A stretch of 6,868 nucleotides of DNA, from positions 1-6,868 of the forward strand of contig JAGOCL010000132.1 of NCBI GenBank assembly GCA_017998755.1, given 5' to 3'. This stretch comes from Spirochaetota bacterium. GTDB taxonomy: Bacteria > Spirochaetota > GWE2-31-10 > MWDO01. This document shows positions 1 through 6,853 of the stretch, piece after piece. The notes under the pieces are model-generated. The model was not told the origin of the DNA. It did no database searches and worked only from the letters and a program-made list of their open reading frames with translations. Positions within the stretch are counted from its first letter, which is position 1; every line of letters starts with the position of its first letter. A program made the position numbers and the translations under genes.

Positions 1-50
1 ACTCTAAGCCGTTTTTTCGGAATTCTTATATCAGATATTTTTACTTTCAT
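1..50 (-). CDS. ParB/Srx-like N-terminal domain protein, 5' fragment only
   Basis: Reading down the minus strand from an ATG at 50-48 gives 16 complete codons plus two bases, with no stop before the window edge: MKVKISDIRIPKKRLR and then Val. The 'V-x-I-S-D-I-R-I-P-x-K-R-L-R' pattern resembles the opening beta strand and first motif of ParB/Srx-type domains, which usually continue with a basic loop and a 'GDI..L..SI' helix. Such stand-alone ParB N-domain proteins occur in spirochaetes and elsewhere, and they are not necessarily the chromosome-partitioning ParB. It starts 13 bp after the gcvPB stop on the same strand and has an AGGG ribosome binding site 7 bases upstream, so it is probably the next gene of the operon. 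Seen directly: an open frame with a plausible start. The family is inferred from 16 residues only, so function is not assignable. The rest lies outside the window. Confidence 0.5.
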   Translation of the reverse strand, partial: MKVKISDIRIPKKRLR

Positions 51-63
51 AACCTAGCCCTAG
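51..63 (-). promoter_or_regulatory. Spacer and ribosome binding site before the ParB-like gene
   Basis: These 13 bases read CTAGGGCTAGGTT on the minus strand, between the gcvPB TAA and the next ATG. AGGG at 61-58, seven bases from the ATG, is a modest Shine-Dalgarno match. A second AGG at 55-53 is too close to the start. There is no room for a terminator or promoter, which supports read-through from gcvPB. Confidence 0.5.
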
Positions 64-1506
64 TTATTGAAAATCATATTTTAATACAGGTTGACGCGCA
101 GCCGTTATATCGTCTACTCTTTTTATAGGAGTTTTTGTTGGAGAATTTTTAAGCGCTTCCGGAGAGCTTTTCATCTCTTCATAAATTTTTAATAGAGTTT
201 CGGCAAATTTATCTAGCGTATCAATAGTCTCCGTCTCAGTCGGCTCGATCATCAAGCAATTATGAAGCGGAAAACTTACCGTCGGAGCGTGATAACCGTA
301 ATCTAAAATTCTTTTCGCAAAATCCATTATACCAAGCCCATAATCATGAAGTTCTTTTTCAAGCGAAATTACAAACTCATGCATTATATGATTTTTAGTC
401 GCTATATCAAACTTATCTTTCAGTAAATATCCCAGATAATTAGCGTTTAGAATAGCTAATAGTCCGCTTTTTCTAAGCCCTTCTGCCCCAAGCGTAACTA
501 TATATGCGTAAGACTTGATAACTACCGAAAAATTGCAATAAAACGATCTTACCTTTCCGATAGATTTCTCTCCTCTTTCGAGCATTTTATATTTATTACC
601 TACAAGCTCAACTTTTTCATTCGGGAGAAAATCCTTTAGATGCTTTTTTACTCCAACCGGGCCGGCTCCGGGGCCTCCTCCGCCGTGGGGCGTTGAAAAC
701 GATTTATGCAAATTAAGATGAACAACGTCGAATCCCGTATCTCCGGGTCTCGAAATCCCCAATATAGCGTTAAGATTCGCGCCGTCGTAATAAAGCTGTA
801 TATCTTTTTTATGGCAAATATCTACGATCGTTTCGATATTCTTTTCGTATAAACCTAAAGTATTTGGGTTGGTTAGCATAAAAGCCGCAACGTTATCTCC
901 GATTTTTGCATTAAGATCGTCGATCAATACAAAACCGTTTTCGTCGGACTTTACAGTAACTACTTTAAATCCGGCTACGTTTGCCGACGCTGGGTTAGTA
1001 CCGTGAGCCGAGTCCGGAACGAGTATAACGTCCCTGACCTCCCCTTTATTTTTAAAATATGCGTCTATAACATATAAACCGGTCAATTCGCCGTGAGCTC
1101 CGGCGCAGGGGGCGATTGAAACTTCGTCCATACCGGTAATTTCCGCCAAATCTTGCGCCGTCTTGCTCATAACTTCCAGATTACCCTGAATGCGGTCTTC
1201 CGACGAATACGGATGCATATTGGCAAAAGAGTCCATTCTTGAAATTTTTTCATTAATTTTAGGATTATATTTCATAGTGCAACTACCTAAAGGGTAAAAT
1301 CCGGTATCTACGCCAAAATTCCTGTTTGACAACCGAATATAATGTCTCGCGACTTCCCCCTCGCTAATATCCGGAAAAACTTCCAATTCTTCTCTGATTA
1401 GGTTTTGAGGTAAATATTTTGTAATATCAAAATTATCTTCATTAAAAAACTTGAAGGAGGACAAACTGTCGTTTGATTTTTCAAATATTAAGTTTTTATC
1501 TATCAT
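64..1506 (-). CDS. gcvPB: Glycine dehydrogenase (decarboxylating) subunit 2, P-protein C-terminal half
   Basis: This cytosolic 480-residue subunit carries the pyridoxal-phosphate site of the heterotetrameric P-protein. That enzyme decarboxylates glycine and transfers the aminomethyl group to lipoylated H-protein. The PLP lysine is K268 in the family motif NLHKSFSTPHGGGGPG (residues 265-280). Other family signatures are DTGFYPLGSCTMKYNPK (67-83), the AGAHGE segment (135-140), DSAHGTNPASA (165-175), the PLP-contacting DGAN (241-244) and EPTETE (421-426). Length is normal for the two-subunit form and I see no frameshift. The ATG at 1506-1504 overlaps the gcvPA TGA by four bases (ATGA) and has GGAG eight bases upstream, inside gcvPA. 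The two subunits are therefore probably translationally coupled, fitting a 1:1 complex. The first 20 or so residues are variable. The assignment rests on motif recognition and is very secure. Confidence 0.97.
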   Translation of the reverse strand: MIDKNLIFEKSNDSLSSFKFFNEDNFDITKYLPQNLIREELEVFPDISEGEVARHYIRLSNRNFGVDTGFYPLGSCTMKYNPKINEKISRMDSFANMHPYSSEDRIQGNLEVMSKTAQDLAEITGMDEVSIAPCAGAHGELTGLYVIDAYFKNKGEVRDVILVPDSAHGTNPASANVAGFKVVTVKSDENGFVLIDDLNAKIGDNVAAFMLTNPNTLGLYEKNIETIVDICHKKDIQLYYDGANLNAILGISRPGDTGFDVVHLNLHKSFSTPHGGGGPGAGPVGVKKHLKDFLPNEKVELVGNKYKMLERGEKSIGKVRSFYCNFSVVIKSYAYIVTLGAEGLRKSGLLAILNANYLGYLLKDKFDIATKNHIMHEFVISLEKELHDYGLGIMDFAKRILDYGYHAPTVSFPLHNCLMIEPTETETIDTLDKFAETLLKIYEEMKSSPEALKNSPTKTPIKRVDDITAARQPVLKYDFQ

Positions 1507-2837
1507 TGTATATTCTCCAATACTTTTACTAAATTCTCTATTTCCTCAACCGTATTCATTTCGGTAACCGAGATTAAATAACAACCTTTCATCTCATTAT
1601 AAAACTTTCCTAAAGGATAAAAAGTTAAAATATCGTTTGATTCAAGACTTTTGGATATTTTATCATAATTTATATCTGTTTTTACTACGAATTCGTTAAA
1701 AAATATCTGGTTTTCGATAATTTTAAAGTTTTTCAATTTTGCAATCTTTTCTCTCGCCAAGCGCGACATTTGTACGTTATTTAATCCGCAATTTCTCATA
1801 CCGGTCTTACCGAGAATCGACATATATACTCCAGCTCTAAAAGCGCATAATCCATGATTTGAGCAAATATTCGAAGAAGCCAACTCCCTTCTTATATGCT
1901 GTTCTCGGGCTGTTAAAGTTAAAGTATAAACTATAGCGCCGTCGGAGTCTTTGGTCTGACCGATGATTCTTCCCGGCATTTTTCTAAAATATTCTTTAGT
2001 GGTCGCCAAAAAACCCAAATAAGGTCCGCCAAAACTAAGCGGTATCCCCAAACTTTGAGCCTCGCCGACTACTATATCCGCTCCAAAGTCCGAAGGCTTC
2101 TTTAGTACCGTTAACGATAATATCTCCCACAACGTATGGATAACCAAACGCTTGTCGTTATGAACGATTTTCGCCGCTTCCGAATAATCTACTATCGAGC
2201 CAAGAAAATTCGGCGAGGATTGTATAAAACAAGCGTAGTCTTTATTCCACACAGATCTAAAATGATCCGCGTCGAAAGTATAGCCGTCGTTGTCGTAAAT
2301 ATCTATAGACACTCCCAAAGCTCTCATATAGGTATAAAGAGCTTTCAGATAATCCGGATGAATATACTTATCGACTAAAATTTTTTTGGTTCTTGTATGA
2401 TGAACGGATAACGAAGCCGATTCGCAACAAGCCGTAGCGCCGTCGTACATAGAAGCGTTAGAAACGTCCATTCCCGTAAGAGCGCATATATAGGTTTGAT
2501 ATTCAAATATCGCTTGAAGGGTTCCCTGAGAAATTTCCGCCTGATAAGGAGTATAAGCTGTGTAAAACTCCTGACGGCCGGAAATTTCGTCTACCGCCGC
2601 CGGAATATAGTGATTGTAGGCTCCGGCGCCCATAAATATAGATTTATATTGCCTATTTTTTGACGCAATCCCCTCAAAATATTTCATCGTCTCAATTTCT
2701 GTCTTTCCTGAACCGATATTTATTGCTTTAGACTTGAATTTTGACGGTATCGGATCGGTCAAACTTTCAAGATCTTTTTTACCTATTACTTTAAGCGCCC
2801 GGTTTATCTCTTGTTCGCTGTGCGGATAGTATGACAT
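1503..2837 (-). CDS. gcvPA: Glycine dehydrogenase (decarboxylating) subunit 1, P-protein N-terminal half
   Basis: This 444-residue protein is the partner of GcvPB in the split P-protein. It has the same PLP-enzyme fold but lacks the cofactor lysine, and it completes the active site at the subunit interface (family knowledge). Recognisable signatures are YTPYQAEISQGTLQ (95-108) followed by FEYQTYICALTGMDVSNASMYDG (111-133), GEAQSLGIPLSFGGPYLGF (258-276), MPGRIIGQT (287-295) and REQHIRRELASSNICSNHGL (311-330). Length is typical for the subunit and the frame is intact. The ATG at 2837-2835 follows directly on the gcvT TAA with no spacer, and AAGGAG stands five bases upstream, within the last gcvT codons. 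Its TGA stop overlaps the gcvPB start. In many bacteria gcvH sits between gcvT and this gene; here it does not. The identification is secure. Confidence 0.97.
   Translation of the reverse strand: MSYYPHSEQEINRALKVIGKKDLESLTDPIPSKFKSKAINIGSGKTEIETMKYFEGIASKNRQYKSIFMGAGAYNHYIPAAVDEISGRQEFYTAYTPYQAEISQGTLQAIFEYQTYICALTGMDVSNASMYDGATACCESASLSVHHTRTKKILVDKYIHPDYLKALYTYMRALGVSIDIYDNDGYTFDADHFRSVWNKDYACFIQSSPNFLGSIVDYSEAAKIVHNDKRLVIHTLWEILSLTVLKKPSDFGADIVVGEAQSLGIPLSFGGPYLGFLATTKEYFRKMPGRIIGQTKDSDGAIVYTLTLTAREQHIRRELASSNICSNHGLCAFRAGVYMSILGKTGMRNCGLNNVQMSRLAREKIAKLKNFKIIENQIFFNEFVVKTDINYDKISKSLESNDILTFYPLGKFYNEMKGCYLISVTEMNTVEEIENLVKVLENIQ
1515..1518 (-). promoter_or_regulatory. Ribosome binding site of gcvPB
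   Basis: GGAG, reading down from 1518, lies eight bases before the gcvPB ATG and within the last codons of gcvPA. With the four-base ATGA overlap this is a classic arrangement for translational coupling. Confidence 0.65.
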
Positions 2838-3950
2838 TTAAGCTCCTTTTGCCCTTTTATAAAAAGGTATATCCATTTTGATTATTTTTTCTATTTTATT
2901 TCGTATTTTTATCGATAAATCGCTTGAATTTACATATTCTTTATTGATAAAAGCAAGACCGATATTTTTCTTTAACGTCGGAGAAAACGTTCCGGAAGTA
3001 ACTATTCCGATAGTATTTCCGGCGTTATCTAGTATCTCCATCCCCGTTCTGGGGATAGATCTGCCGACGACCTCAAATCCTATCATTTGATCGCCGTAAA
3101 TTGAGTCTTTGTTATCTACAATAGCTTTTTTCCCAATAAAATCGGAACTTTTATTGAGTTTAACGCTCCATTTTACCATTGTTTGCAATGGAGAATGATT
3201 CTCGTCAAATTCCGAACCGTAAAGCGGTAATCCGGCTTCCAGTCTCAAAGTATCTCTACAACCGAGTCCGCAGGGCTTTATATCGTATTTTTTACCTTTC
3301 TCAAGTATATATTCAAAAAGTTTTATCGATTTTGTATTCTCAATAATCAATTCGAATCCGTCTTCGCCCGTGTATCCGGTTCTAGATATCAAAAGCTCGG
3401 CTCCATCGTAAGAATATGTTTTAACTTCAAACGACTTCAATTCTGAAACATTATAAGACATATCTGTTAGAAGATTTTGCGCGAGCGGTCCTTGTACGGC
3501 TATAATCGCAAGTTCTTCCGACCTATTTACGCAGTTTTTATCGCTAAGTTTCAACGACTTCTTTATCCACTCGTAATCGACGTTTTTTCTCGTAGAATTA
3601 ACTACTATGTGGTATAGCTCCTCGCTTATAGACATAACTAAAAGATCGTCTATAACTCCGCCGTTATTGTTTAGCATTGTCGAATATATAATCTTCCCGG
3701 GTCTTATTTTTGAATAATCGTTGGGTAACAGATAATTTAATTTATTAACGGCGTCCTCTTTATTGTCAAATTTTACAATAACGTTGCCCATATGCGACAC
3801 GTCGAATATTCCGACTCCCTTACGTACCGCTTCGTGCTCCTCCTGTATCGAACTGTAAAATACGGGGAGATAAACTCCGTGAAAATCTACAATATTACCG
3901 TTAAGCTTTTTATGCGTCTCATACAAAGGCGTCTTCTTGATCTCTTCCAT
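2838..3950 (-). CDS. gcvT: Glycine cleavage system aminomethyltransferase (T-protein)
   Basis: The T-protein releases ammonia from the aminomethyl group on the lipoyl arm of H-protein and gives 5,10-methylene-tetrahydrofolate; it is cytosolic. With the start chosen here it has 370 residues, the usual family length. Signatures in order are KTPLYETH at the N-terminus (6-13), GIFDVSHMG (47-55), GGVIDDL (97-103) with the conserved aspartate pair D101-D102, VQGP (152-155), SRTGYTGEDGFEL (189-201) of the folate-binding region, CRDTLRLEAGLPLYG (231-245) and TSGTFSPTLKKNIGLAF (318-334). The ATG at 3950 is chosen because GcvT proteins normally begin close to KTPLY and because AGGAG lies seven bases upstream. 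A longer in-frame reading from 3989 would overlap the upstream gene by 29 bases and add a non-conserved MIYQEIIIIRREE. It follows the PBP gene after 10 bp and abuts gcvPA. The identification is secure. Confidence 0.97.
   Translation of the reverse strand: MEEIKKTPLYETHKKLNGNIVDFHGVYLPVFYSSIQEEHEAVRKGVGIFDVSHMGNVIVKFDNKEDAVNKLNYLLPNDYSKIRPGKIIYSTMLNNNGGVIDDLLVMSISEELYHIVVNSTRKNVDYEWIKKSLKLSDKNCVNRSEELAIIAVQGPLAQNLLTDMSYNVSELKSFEVKTYSYDGAELLISRTGYTGEDGFELIIENTKSIKLFEYILEKGKKYDIKPCGLGCRDTLRLEAGLPLYGSEFDENHSPLQTMVKWSVKLNKSSDFIGKKAIVDNKDSIYGDQMIGFEVVGRSIPRTGMEILDNAGNTIGIVTSGTFSPTLKKNIGLAFINKEYVNSSDLSIKIRNKIEKIIKMDIPFYKRAKGA
2843..2848 (-). promoter_or_regulatory. Ribosome binding site of gcvPA
   Basis: AAGGAG, reading down from 2848, ends five bases before the gcvPA ATG and overlaps the final gcvT codons. 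The gcvT stop and gcvPA start abut as TAAATG, so terminating ribosomes could reinitiate directly. Confidence 0.7.
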
Positions 3951-3957
3951 TTCCTCT

Positions 3958-3962
3958 CTCCT
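3958..3962 (-). promoter_or_regulatory. Ribosome binding site that decides the gcvT start
   Basis: AGGAG, reading down from 3962, overlaps the TAG stop of the PBP gene (3963-3961) and stands seven bases before the ATG at 3950. This supports the 370-residue GcvT over the 383-residue alternative starting at 3989. Confidence 0.7.
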
Positions 3963-6843
3963 AATTATTATTATCTCCTGATAAATCATTAATAACCGGC
4001 TTTTTGTCGTCGGATATAAAGTCTAAAATAGCCCCGTTATCGTCGTTTATCAAATCATTCTGTTCTATAATATCGCTTGTTAGCCCGTCGTTTTCAAAAT
4101 GATTTTCTATCGATTCAACCTCGACGGGCTTATCCGCTTTTATAGTCGTTGTAGTCGCTATTTCCAATTTTGGATCCAAAATCTTAGAAATAATAGTAGT
4201 AGTCGTAACAATATTTTCACCGTCTGAAGACGAATCTTTATTCGCAGTTTCGTCAAAATTTTCTTCATCATCTTTAATATCAGTATCAGAACTAACGTCT
4301 GTTACCGTATCGTCTTCAAAAAGATTAATGTTCAGTAGTCCTTCGATGTCTACGTCGCTATATAGAGCTTCGTATTCTTTTAATAAAGACTTATTAATAC
4401 TTATATTATCCTTAAAAAAATCTGAATTACTGTCAATTTTTTCATATTTATCTATAAATTTATCAATAGTAGTCTTTTTCTGCTCTTCCTTCATTTTACA
4501 GGCTGTACACTTACTTTTTGGAATAGACCCGGGTATATAATATTCGAAATATAGAGTATCTTCGGCGCAATCTTCAGACGGTAATAATCCCGATTCGGAG
4601 CATACTTTTATTTCAAGTACGCCCGGCGGTCGCTTAAAAGTAAGAGGTTCTTTGTTTAAATGATAATGCTTCATAAACTCTAAAAAAGAGTTGCCTAAAA
4701 CCGGTTCGGCGGGCTGACCGTTGCCAAGACTTAAACCGTATTCTTTAAAACCGCACCACATTGCTACGGTTATTTCCGGAGTAAAACCAATTATCGATAC
4801 GTCGTTAAAATTTTGAGTCGTACCGGTTTTAGCCGCAATCTCAACCGGAGGGAAATTGTCTATCAAGCTCTTTCTGTAATACAAAAATCCCTCTGGACTA
4901 TGAACTGTATCTTTTAAAATCGAGGTCATAACAAATGCGTTTTCCGGAGATATAATTTGTAATTTTTTAACGTTATCTCTATAATACTTCTCAAGTTCTT
5001 TCCAAGGTTCGTAAATAATCTTCCCCTCTCTGTCTTCAACATAAAGTATCGCGTTGGGATATTTTTTCTGACCGAGATTAGCGAACGTTGAAAATGCGTT
5101 AGCCATTTCTACCGGAGCTACAGAGCCCGTTCCCAATACGGTGCTTACTTCCGGTTTAAACCGCTCGTCAATCTCTTTTTGGGAATTAATTCCAAGCAAT
5201 AAAGCGGCTCTATCTAAAGGATATTTATAATCGTTGTCCTTGCCAAGAGAATAAAATATTTGACACGACGGTATATTCAAACTTTTTCTAAGCGCCCTTC
5301 TAAGCGTTAACTTGCCATAATACCTTCCGCCGTAATTATACGGTTTATACCAGTCGTCGGGATCTTCCGAATCAAATGTAAAAACATAGGGTTTATCGAT
5401 GAAAATTGAAGAAGCGTTATATAAGCCGCTATCTAGCGCATAAGAATATATCAACGGCTTAAACGACGACCCGGGTTGCCTTCTACTCTGCATAGCGTAA
5501 TTAAATCTGTTATTAGGATCAAACTTCTTACCGCCAACCATAGCTACAATCTGACCCGTTTTATTATCTAGGGCAATAAACGCGCCCTGAACTTGCGATA
5601 ATAAATTAGAGCCCTTATCAAGTTTATCAAACATAGCTTCCGTAGCCGTATCGATTAAATTTAATCCGAGTATTTGAGCTGTAAGATTTAACGAAGGATT
5701 TATGTTTTTTTGATATTCTGTAATAGCTCTATTCATATTGCGATTGCCGTCGACATTTATATTTGTCAAAGAAAACGCGTCGCCAAGTAGAGCTAAAGTG
5801 TCTATATATGAATTTTGAACAATACTATAATTCCTTAATTGATATTCCTCAAATATTTTTTGCTGTTTATCTAATACTGCGGTCATAAGCGAGCTCGCAA
5901 AAAGCTGAGCTTTCAAATCAAGCGTACTATGAATAACAAGCCCGTCTCTAAAAACGTTTACATTCGGAAGTTTTTTCTCTATTTCATTCAAGACCCAGTC
6001 GCTAAAATATGGCGCTTTATCTTCCCTATTATAAAAAGCGCCTCTCGAAGACTCGGCCGAAGACTGCCATCGTAACCAGAATTCATTAAAACTGTTGTCT
6101 GCGTCGATTTTAGATATAATTCCCGCTTTCGCCATTTTTCGAAGAACTTCTTTCTGTTTAACTTTATGATTCTTCGGAAATTTAATAAAAGAATAATAAG
6201 TAGGATTTGATATTACCGTTATTAGCGACGCCGCCTCAGAATATGTTAAATCGGTTACGTCTTTGTTAAAAAATAGCTTACTCGCCGCCTGAATTCCGTT
6301 TGTTCCGTAACCAAAAGGAACGTGATTAAGGTATAAAGTTAATATTTCATTTTTTGTATATTTCTTTTCAAGCTGTATCGATATCCAAAGCTCTTTGATT
6401 TTCCTGTTCAAAGAAAATTCGTTAGTTAAAAATAGAGTTCTCGCCAGTTGCTGAGTTAAAGTGCTGGCCCCGCTTACCGCTTTCCCCAACAAATTATTTA
6501 CGGCCGCTCGAAAAATAGCAAAAAGATTAAAACCGTAATGCTTATAAAAACTCGAGTCCTCCCATAAAATCAACGCTTTAACCGCGAAATCTGGAACCAT
6601 GTCGAGAGTTACCATGTCTCTTTTTTCGTCGGAATAAAATTCGGTTATTATCTCGCCGTTTTTATCTAACAAAACGCTTGGTAACGACGGTTTCTTCGTT
6701 TCTAAAAGAGTTTCTATCTCCTCCATGTTGTTAATTTTACTTAATATCAAACCTAGAGATATAGCGACAACCGAAGCGACAGATATAAGAATTATCATTT
6801 TAATTATTGAAGAACGAACAATGTTGTCTCTATTGGACTGCAA
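3961..6843 (-). CDS. Class A penicillin-binding protein 1A (glycosyltransferase/transpeptidase)
   Basis: This is a bifunctional peptidoglycan synthase. It polymerises lipid II glycan strands and cross-links their peptides on the outer face of the inner membrane. Of 960 residues, 12-36 form one N-terminal membrane anchor with a short cytoplasmic lead. The GT51 domain follows: EDSSFYKHYG with catalytic E95, GASTLTQQLAR (125-135), RKIKE (147-151) and EILTLYLNHVPFG (166-178). A linker of about 100 residues (about 315-415) precedes the transpeptidase domain, with SSFK (nucleophile S459, K462), SLN (521-523) and KTGTT (672-676). All catalytic residues are present. C-terminally there is a four-cysteine segment (C748, C759, C779, C782) and then an acidic, Thr/Asp/Asn-rich tail to residue 960, making it longer than most PBP1A proteins. 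The start is TTG at 6843-6841, supported by GAGGTGG just upstream. The frame stays open to the window edge, so an upstream start cannot be fully excluded. It is the first gene of the visible operon. Confidence 0.95.
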   Translation of the reverse strand: MQSNRDNIVRSSIIKMIILISVASVVAISLGLILSKINNMEEIETLLETKKPSLPSVLLDKNGEIITEFYSDEKRDMVTLDMVPDFAVKALILWEDSSFYKHYGFNLFAIFRAAVNNLLGKAVSGASTLTQQLARTLFLTNEFSLNRKIKELWISIQLEKKYTKNEILTLYLNHVPFGYGTNGIQAASKLFFNKDVTDLTYSEAASLITVISNPTYYSFIKFPKNHKVKQKEVLRKMAKAGIISKIDADNSFNEFWLRWQSSAESSRGAFYNREDKAPYFSDWVLNEIEKKLPNVNVFRDGLVIHSTLDLKAQLFASSLMTAVLDKQQKIFEEYQLRNYSIVQNSYIDTLALLGDAFSLTNINVDGNRNMNRAITEYQKNINPSLNLTAQILGLNLIDTATEAMFDKLDKGSNLLSQVQGAFIALDNKTGQIVAMVGGKKFDPNNRFNYAMQSRRQPGSSFKPLIYSYALDSGLYNASSIFIDKPYVFTFDSEDPDDWYKPYNYGGRYYGKLTLRRALRKSLNIPSCQIFYSLGKDNDYKYPLDRAALLLGINSQKEIDERFKPEVSTVLGTGSVAPVEMANAFSTFANLGQKKYPNAILYVEDREGKIIYEPWKELEKYYRDNVKKLQIISPENAFVMTSILKDTVHSPEGFLYYRKSLIDNFPPVEIAAKTGTTQNFNDVSIIGFTPEITVAMWCGFKEYGLSLGNGQPAEPVLGNSFLEFMKHYHLNKEPLTFKRPPGVLEIKVCSESGLLPSEDCAEDTLYFEYYIPGSIPKSKCTACKMKEEQKKTTIDKFIDKYEKIDSNSDFFKDNISINKSLLKEYEALYSDVDIEGLLNINLFEDDTVTDVSSDTDIKDDEENFDETANKDSSSDGENIVTTTTIISKILDPKLEIATTTTIKADKPVEVESIENHFENDGLTSDIIEQNDLINDDNGAILDFISDDKKPVINDLSGDNNN
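4144..4206 (-). repeat. Two short threonine-codon runs in the PBP tail
   Basis: Two runs of four threonine codons lie in the PBP reading frame: T880-T883 (4206-4195) within VTTTTI and T897-T900 (4155-4144) within ATTTTI. Both use mixed ACT/ACG/ACA codons, so the repetition is stronger in protein than in DNA. They mark a low-complexity, presumably disordered tail on the periplasmic side. No function can be read from them. Confidence 0.4.
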
Positions 6844-6846
6844 ATT

Positions 6847-6853
6847 CCACCTC
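6847..6853 (-). promoter_or_regulatory. Ribosome binding site supporting the TTG start of the PBP gene
   Basis: GAGGTGG, reading down from 6853, is a strong match to the 16S anti-Shine-Dalgarno sequence, with the GAGG core six bases before TTG at 6843. The first ATG in frame (codon 16, at 6798) has no comparable site and would start within the membrane anchor, so the TTG is preferred. Confidence 0.6.

Noticed and set aside
9..20. CCG-TTTTTT-CGG symmetry near the left edge, considered as a terminator
   Set aside because: The stem is only three base pairs and lies inside the open frame of the ParB-like gene; there is no GC-rich hairpin followed by a T tract.
661..700. Local GC-rich island within gcvPB
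   Set aside because: It is fully explained by the glycine-rich codons next to the PLP lysine (GGGGPGAGP), not by foreign DNA or a structural element.
2136..2378. Plus-strand open frame of 80 codons opposite gcvPA
   Set aside because: It lies wholly antisense to a motif-confirmed gene, has no recognisable family pattern, and is what chance open frames look like here.
2878..3090. Plus-strand open frame of 70 codons opposite gcvT
   Set aside because: It is antisense to the conserved GcvT C-terminal region; its hydrophobic look comes from complementing Lys/Ile-rich codons.
3951..3989. Longer gcvT start at 3989 adding 13 residues
   Set aside because: It would overlap the PBP gene by 29 bases and add a non-conserved peptide, while the ATG at 3950 has a well-spaced AGGAG and gives the usual family N-terminus.
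3792..3992. Plus-strand open frame of 66 codons across the gcvT 5' end
   Set aside because: It is antisense to GcvT codons and to the PBP stop, with no supporting ribosome binding site or family similarity.
4328..4540. Plus-strand open frame of 70 codons opposite the PBP tail
   Set aside because: The Ser/Leu-rich translation is the complement of the acidic, Lys-rich PBP tail; nothing supports a real gene.
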